From Chloroflexota bacterium (lineage in GTDB: Bacteria; Chloroflexota; Anaerolineae; Aggregatilineales; Phototrophicaceae), in the NCBI GenBank assembly GCA_028875185.1, contig JAPPFH010000131.1, positions 62,001-126,000 of the forward strand: DNA of 64,000 nucleotides, in the 5' to 3' direction. Positions 59,543 to 64,000 of this stretch are shown in pieces. The translations under genes were made by a program, and so were the position numbers. The number at the start of each line of letters is the position of its first letter. Positions within the stretch are counted from its first letter, which is position 1. The notes beneath the pieces are model-generated. The model ran no database searches. It was not told where the DNA came from and was given only the letters and a program-made list of their open reading frames with translations.

Positions 59543-62062
59543 GTGGATCAACCGGTACACGAGCCACCGGCGCAGCGTACAGCCGAGGCGCAGTCGGGCG
59601 CGCGCGCGCCATCGGCGCATGATGTCATCAAGCCGCTGGACGAGGCGACGCCCGACTTCGATTTCTGGGAAGACCTCAAAGAGAGCATGCCGCCATGGAT
59701 AAACGAAGTGGTCGGCTTCGCGCTCATTGTATTTGGCATATTGTCATTCATTTCACTTTATATCGCTTCTGACGCATTGGTAGCGGTGACCTGGGCCGAC
59801 ATGTTGACTGCCCTCTTCGGTGATGGCGCTTTCGTCGTTGCTGGCGCGCTGTCCGCCTTTGGCCTCGCGCTTTGGCTGCCCAAGGCGGGCATTCGCATCC
59901 GCTTCAGTTCCGCGCGAATGCTTGCGCTGGAGATTATCTTTCTCTCGTTGCTCGCCATTTTGCATTTGGCAAACAGCGACAGCGAACTGCGGGCTTTGGC
60001 GCGCGCCGGGCAAGGCGGCGGTTTAATCGGCTGGGGTCTCAGTTATCCGTTTTATTGGATTCTCGGGCGTCAAGCCGCCTTGGGGAGTTTCGCACTGCTC
60101 ATTGGGATTTGCGCGGTGGTTGCCGTTGGTTTGCGGCGTCGACACGTTGCATCGGTTTTGACGCGCTTCGGCGGCACACTGCATCGCTTTAGCAAAGTCT
60201 CGTCAAAGGCGGCCGACGCGCTGCCGGAAGATGACGAATCGCGCACGATTTATCAGCGGCTTGCTGGTACGCCAGCATACCGGGCCCAGATTATGAGGAT
60301 CCGGCCGAACGCGGTGAGCGCGCGCGCGGACCAGCAATCCACAGGCATAACTGATATGGGCCTTGCGCGGGTTCGATCCGGGCGGGCAAACGCGTTTAGC
60401 CAGAAGGACGCAAAGGGAACAGGCGCGCCATTCCAGTCACCGGAGACATCTTCCAACGGGCATAAGGATCTCGTAGCAAGTGACGAGCGTCCCTCTCCAG
60501 CGCCAGCCGACGAGGCGATTCAATCAGAGCTGCCTGATACTGCGCCGGCGGGCAAGGTCCATGAAGCGCTCGACACGTTGCCGGGCATCGATTGCTTGAC
60601 CGCGCAGCCCTTGATCTTGCCCGATGGAGAAGAAGTCAACCACAACGCGAAGCTGATACAAAATACGCTTCTGGAGTTCGACCTTGAGACAACCGTCGTT
60701 GACGTTCAGGTCGGGCCGACGGTGACGCGCTACGCCTTGCAGCCACACAAGGAGGACGGAAGCGACCGCATACGTATGAGCAGAATCGCCTCGTACTCGC
60801 GCGATCTCTCGCTTGCCCTGGCCGCCAAGCGCCTGCGCCTTGAGACGCCTGTGCCCGGCACCAACTACATGGGGATAGAAGTGCCAAACCAGGACAGGGG
60901 CATCGTGGCGCTGCGCAATGTGATAGAAAGCGAGGAATACCGAAGGCATCGGGCAAACGCGCGCGCGCCGCTGCTGATTCCGCTTGGCAGAAGCGTCACG
61001 GGCGAGCCGGTGTCGATAGACTTAGCGCAAATGCCGCACCTGCTCATCGCTGGCGCGACCGGCGCCGGCAAATCCGTCTGCATGGGCGCAATCGCCACTG
61101 CGCTGCTGATGCAGTGTTCGCCCGCTGAATTGCGTCTGGTGATGCTGGATCCAAAGATGGTGGAACTCTCTCGATTCGACGGTATTCCGCATTTGCTTGG
61201 ACAGGTGGAGCGCGACCACACTCGCATCATCGGCGTGCTGCAGTGGTGCGCGAGCGAGATGGACCGCCGTTATCGGATGCTGGAAGCCAGCGGCTCGAGA
61301 GACATAAGGTCTTACAACGAGAGGCAACTTGCCAAGGGCGCAACCGCGCGTATTATGCCCTACATGGTCATTCTGATTGATGAGATCGGCGACTTAATGC
61401 TCAGCAATCCCGATGAAACTGAACGCGCCCTGGCCCGGCTTGCGCAGATGGCGCGCGCCGTCGGCATGCACATGGTGGTGGCGACGCAGCGCCCAAGTGT
61501 TGATGTGATTACTGGCTTAATCAAAGCGAATTTCCCTTCTCGGATCGCTTTCTCGGTCGCGTCTGGCGCTGACTCGCGGGTGATCATCGACCGAAGCGGC
61601 GCCGAGCAGCTGCTGGGCAGCGGCGATATGCTTTTCCTTTCGGCGGACGCGGCTGACCCGCAGCGCATCCAGGGCTGTTTCGTCTCCGAAGAAGACGTCC
61701 GCATCGTGGTCAATCACTGGCATGAGGAGAAAGCCCGCCTTCAAGACGCCGGATTGGCGCCCGCCGGCAACGCGGGACCTTGGGAAGAAGATCTAAAGCG
61801 CATTCAGTTTCTCGCCGAGACCGACCCGATGCTGGAAGACGTGCTCAAACTAGTCGTGAATGGCGGCGAAGCATCCGCGTCGCTGATCCAGCGTCGCCTC
61901 GGCTTGGGATATCCGCGCGCGGCGCGAATCATGGATCTTCTGGAAGACTTGGGCGTGGTCGGCGAAGAACTTGGCGCGGGCCGCAGCCGCAAAATCATCA
62001 TCCCGGCAGACGTTGACCCGGTCAAATACGTCTTTGAACGTTATATGAAATCACCTTCGTAG
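59543..62062 (+). CDS. ftsK: DNA translocase FtsK/SpoIIIE
   Basis: An 839-residue septal DNA pump. Four membrane helices lie in about residues 50-200. A linker rich in Ser, Pro and Ala follows, then the motor. Walker A is GATGAGKSVCMGAI (near 503-511), Walker B is MPYMVILIDEIGDLM, and MHMVVATQRPSVDVITGLIK follows. The C-terminal gamma winged helix (about 770-835) reads ASASLIQRRLGLGYPRAARI, MDLLEDLGVVG, as in proteins that read KOPS/SRS skews. The start at GTG 59543 is not supported by a clear SD. It works in chromosome segregation and division. Confidence 0.95.
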   Translation: MDQPVHEPPAQRTAEAQSGARAPSAHDVIKPLDEATPDFDFWEDLKESMPPWINEVVGFALIVFGILSFISLYIASDALVAVTWADMLTALFGDGAFVVAGALSAFGLALWLPKAGIRIRFSSARMLALEIIFLSLLAILHLANSDSELRALARAGQGGGLIGWGLSYPFYWILGRQAALGSFALLIGICAVVAVGLRRRHVASVLTRFGGTLHRFSKVSSKAADALPEDDESRTIYQRLAGTPAYRAQIMRIRPNAVSARADQQSTGITDMGLARVRSGRANAFSQKDAKGTGAPFQSPETSSNGHKDLVASDERPSPAPADEAIQSELPDTAPAGKVHEALDTLPGIDCLTAQPLILPDGEEVNHNAKLIQNTLLEFDLETTVVDVQVGPTVTRYALQPHKEDGSDRIRMSRIASYSRDLSLALAAKRLRLETPVPGTNYMGIEVPNQDRGIVALRNVIESEEYRRHRANARAPLLIPLGRSVTGEPVSIDLAQMPHLLIAGATGAGKSVCMGAIATALLMQCSPAELRLVMLDPKMVELSRFDGIPHLLGQVERDHTRIIGVLQWCASEMDRRYRMLEASGSRDIRSYNERQLAKGATARIMPYMVILIDEIGDLMLSNPDETERALARLAQMARAVGMHMVVATQRPSVDVITGLIKANFPSRIAFSVASGADSRVIIDRSGAEQLLGSGDMLFLSADAADPQRIQGCFVSEEDVRIVVNHWHEEKARLQDAGLAPAGNAGPWEEDLKRIQFLAETDPMLEDVLKLVVNGGEASASLIQRRLGLGYPRAARIMDLLEDLGVVGEELGAGRSRKIIIPADVDPVKYVFERYMKSPS

Positions 62063-62102
62063 ACTTGGCGCATGCCTTGAAAACGACCGTTTCCGAGCCA
62101 GA

Positions 62103-62430
62103 ACCCCGCCCACAATAGCCCAAGTCAATCGCCTGCATCGCAGCATCCTAGAAGCCGAAACGCTGGAGCGTTTCTTCTGGGCTGGCGGCCAAATCGACAG
62201 GTTCTATAAGTCTGATAAGGGACACGTCTACTTTGATCAGGTAGCTGACCGGAGGCGGATCCGATGCATAATTCGCGAAGAACGGGCAGGACGCTTCCCC
62301 TTCGACCTTCGCAACCAACCACCTCGATATCGAAGTCTATGGAGACTTCCACAAAGACAGCGCGCTAGCGGATGAAGTTGCCGATTACGCTGCATCGACG
62401 CCTACTGCGGTGGCGCAGCTCCGTGCGGAT
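62103..62430 (+). pseudogene. Decayed exodeoxyribonuclease VII large subunit (xseA remnant)
   Basis: A frame from about 62112 reads TIAQVNRLHRSILEAETLER, GQIDRFYKSDKGHVYFDQVA, RRRIRCIIREE and GRFPFDLRN, the OB domain that opens XseA. After 62308 the sense continues one frame over as HLDIEVYGDFHKDSALADEV, ADYAASTPTAVAQLR, the latter like the LADxVADxRAxTPSAAAEL block found much later in XseA. So a large internal deletion and a frameshift have destroyed the gene. No start codon with an SD is present. It lies about 40 bases after ftsK. Confidence 0.7.
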
Positions 62431-62431
62431 T

Positions 62432-62881
62432 TCAACCTGCGCCCACCGCCCTCTTCAAACTCAGGCTTCCGCAGCCCTCCGGATTCACAGCCGCCAGGAG
62501 CGCGCCGCGATACGAGATGGAAAGCAGATAGGCAAGCTCAGCAAATGCGTCGGGGGATAGTCCGATGTTGGGTTTGACCACGCCAAAGAAGATCGGGCGG
62601 TCATAGACCTGCAACATGCCGCGCAGGCCTTGAATGCCGAATTTGGGGCCTTCAAAGTGATCTAAGAAGCTTTCCGGGAACTTGATGTCCATCAACTTGA
62701 TCGTCGCGATGCCAGGGGAGTAGAAGGCGCCTTCACCAAGTGCCACCGTCAAGATATTCGGGATTCTAGGACCGAAATTGCCATGTGGGTGAGCGGTTCT
62801 GACCCGACACCGGTATGTCTTTGCAGCCGCAATGGAACGTGACGAGGCGTGGACGGAATTTGATCGTGGCTTGCGCGACAT
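62432..62881 (-). pseudogene. Decayed RuBisCO-like protein fragment
   Basis: The 149-codon frame holds about 90 residues typical of RuBisCO large-subunit-like proteins: [60 protein letters not shown] and [18 protein letters not shown]. The motif VKPNIGLSP matches the KPxxGL region with the catalytic Lys of that superfamily. The family needs about 350-450 residues, and the flanks here (N-terminal [12 protein letters not shown]-terminal [18 protein letters not shown]) are unlike it, so both ends are lost. Related proteins act in sugar-acid catabolism or sulfur salvage, which fits the sugar isomerase genes next to it. Confidence 0.72.
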
Positions 62882-62935
62882 AGGCAGTTAAAGAGCGCTT
62901 ATTTGTCCGAGTTCAAGTTCTAAAGCAGGTTTGGA

Positions 62936-63745
62936 ATGAAGTCATGCGTAAATGGGGCGACGACCATGCCCTATTCTTTGGAACAGGACATTGCCGCGGC
63001 CGCGCGGACTGGTTTTGAGGGCTTGGAGATCTGGTGGGATAAGCTCGCTGCGTTTCTCGAAAAGCATTCAACCGACGACCTGAAACAACTGCTAGAAAGC
63101 AGCGGTCTGATTCCAGTGAGCATCTGCCCGCTAAGGATTTGGCCATTTCGTGACAGTGAGCCGGCGCGCCAGGAATTTCGTGACGCGGTGCAACTTGCCC
63201 CGCAGATCGGCTGCAAGTTGCTGGCTGTATGCCCCGATTTCCAGCCGGACCGTCTAAGCCGTGAGGAAGCGCTCACTATCCACGCGAAGGAATTGGCTGT
63301 CATGGCGCGGCTCGCAGCCGAGAACGGCGTCCGCTTGACTGTTGAGCCAATCAGCGGCCATACGCTTGTGCCCGGACCAACCGAAGCGTTGCAGCTGATC
63401 GAGATGGCGGGCGCGCCTGAGAATGTTGGTATATTGATGGACTCGTTTCACTACTTCCGCTCTGGGGTCACTGATCAGGAGATAGCGGCCATTCCCTTGG
63501 ATAAGCTGGATATCATTCATGTCAATGACTGTGAGGACGGCGCGTTAAATGAGTTGACGGATGCGCGCCGCCTCTACCCGACGCTCGGTGTAATTCCGGC
63601 TCAACAGCTGTCATTGCTGAAGGACAGAGGCTACGACGGTTATCTCTCGGTGGAGATTTTCCGCCCGGAATATTGGGAGCGGCCAATTGAAGAGATCACA
63701 GGCAGAGCGTATTCGACGCTGGGGGAACTGATTGCGAGTCTCTAG
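62936..63745 (+). CDS. Sugar phosphate isomerase/epimerase-type TIM barrel protein
   Basis: A 269-residue protein of the xylose-isomerase-like superfamily (AP endonuclease 2/hydroxypyruvate isomerase type). It opens MKSCVNGATTMPYSLEQDIA. The metal-binding residues are seen as Glu in LTVEPISGH, Asp and His in GILMDSFHYF, Asp/His in IIHVNDCEDG, and Glu in YLSVEIFRPEYW. The substrate is a ketose or aldose (phosphate), which one not known. It is followed after 76 bases by a gene of the same fold, a pair common in sugar catabolic clusters, and preceded by the decayed RuBisCO-like gene. Confidence 0.88.
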   Translation: MKSCVNGATTMPYSLEQDIAAAARTGFEGLEIWWDKLAAFLEKHSTDDLKQLLESSGLIPVSICPLRIWPFRDSEPARQEFRDAVQLAPQIGCKLLAVCPDFQPDRLSREEALTIHAKELAVMARLAAENGVRLTVEPISGHTLVPGPTEALQLIEMAGAPENVGILMDSFHYFRSGVTDQEIAAIPLDKLDIIHVNDCEDGALNELTDARRLYPTLGVIPAQQLSLLKDRGYDGYLSVEIFRPEYWERPIEEITGRAYSTLGELIASL

Positions 63746-63821
63746 CGCAAGCGTCGTACCCACCGCGGAGTTTCTAAGTTGGGACGCGCAATTTCTATCA
63801 TCGAAGAATGGAGGCGAAACA

Positions 63822-64000
63822 ATGTATCTGAGCGCGACAACTTGGACGTTTAGCTGGGGTCCGCCTTACGATGAAGCTCTCAAGATCATCGCCAGGCTGG
63901 GCTTCAAAGGCGCGGAACTGACAATTTGGAGCGATGAATTTCTGCAGGATTACTACACGGCGGAGACGAATAAACACTTGCGAAGTCTGATGGCGGATTT
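63822..64000 (+). CDS. Sugar isomerase/epimerase-like protein, N-terminal fragment
   Basis: The gene starts at ATG 63822 (GGAGG seven bases upstream) and runs off the right edge. The 59 residues seen begin MYLSATTWTFSWGPPYDEAL, followed by KIIARLGFKGAELTIWSDE, the first strand and helix of a xylose-isomerase-like TIM barrel. It is probably cotranscribed with the gene before it. The remaining barrel and metal ligands lie outside the window. Confidence 0.75.
   Translation, partial: MYLSATTWTFSWGPPYDEALKIIARLGFKGAELTIWSDEFLQDYYTAETNKHLRSLMAD

Overview
This 64 kb stretch looks like chromosomal DNA of a mesophilic Chloroflexota (Anaerolineae-like) bacterium. This is inferred from protein flavour, not from a search: two long PucR regulators around a GltB-type glutamate synthase, a three-gene cassette of unrecognised proteins that I recall only from Chloroflexi genomes, a membrane regulator with GAF and HTH parts but no kinase, and several TPR membrane proteins. 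GC is moderately high, coding density is high, and GTG and TTG starts are frequent. No prophage, insertion sequence, CRISPR array or rRNA was seen. One tRNA gene (His) is present.

Layout. 1-4.3 kb: the tail of a polyprenyl synthase, the bifunctional NAD(P)HX repair enzyme, three small membrane proteins, an SRPBCC protein and tRNA-His. 4.3-11.4 kb: an Fe-S assembly locus read leftward, sufC - small membrane protein - sufB - sufD - sufU - Rieske ferredoxin - glycerophosphodiesterase - methyltransferase, with a divergent sufT-like gene. No sufS is in the window. 11.4-18.6 kb: an M23 peptidase fusion, an M29 aminopeptidase, thiol peroxidase, a DM13 protein, an amidohydrolase and a PfkB kinase. 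18.7-22.4 kb: the classical rpmH-rnpA-yidD-yidC-jag cluster, with a PQQ-propeller lipoprotein between yidD and yidC. 22.6-25.1 kb: the three-gene unknown cassette. 25.2-34 kb: pucR - glutamate synthase - pucR, with related CTTTGTaCAAAG-like sites before all three genes. 34-37.4 kb: ileS with an unusual leader. 37.7-42.8 kb: an apparent seven-gene operon of GNAT enzymes, alanyl-tRNA editing and TPR proteins. 43-44.1 kb: a small TPR protein and rsmD. 44.1-55 kb: an arginine/carbamoyl-phosphate operon, argC-B-D-J-carA-carB-hpt-cca. 55.1-62 kb: rpoD, a GNAT, the membrane GAF/HTH protein and ftsK. 62.1-64 kb: decayed xseA and RuBisCO-like genes, then two sugar-isomerase-like genes, the last cut by the window edge.

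The most interesting structures are regulatory. The arg operon has a complete-looking attenuator: a near-consensus promoter, a 28-codon arginine-rich leader ORF, a short segment that repeats the 3' arm of the following intrinsic terminator, and then argC. The ileS leader has a strongly SD-led 15-codon ORF, and the segment next to the ileS SD can pair in two mutually exclusive ways. The glutamate-synthase locus has related palindromes before both regulators and the enzyme gene, two of them at identical spacing from a TACAAT hexamer. All of these come from reading the sequence and are untested.
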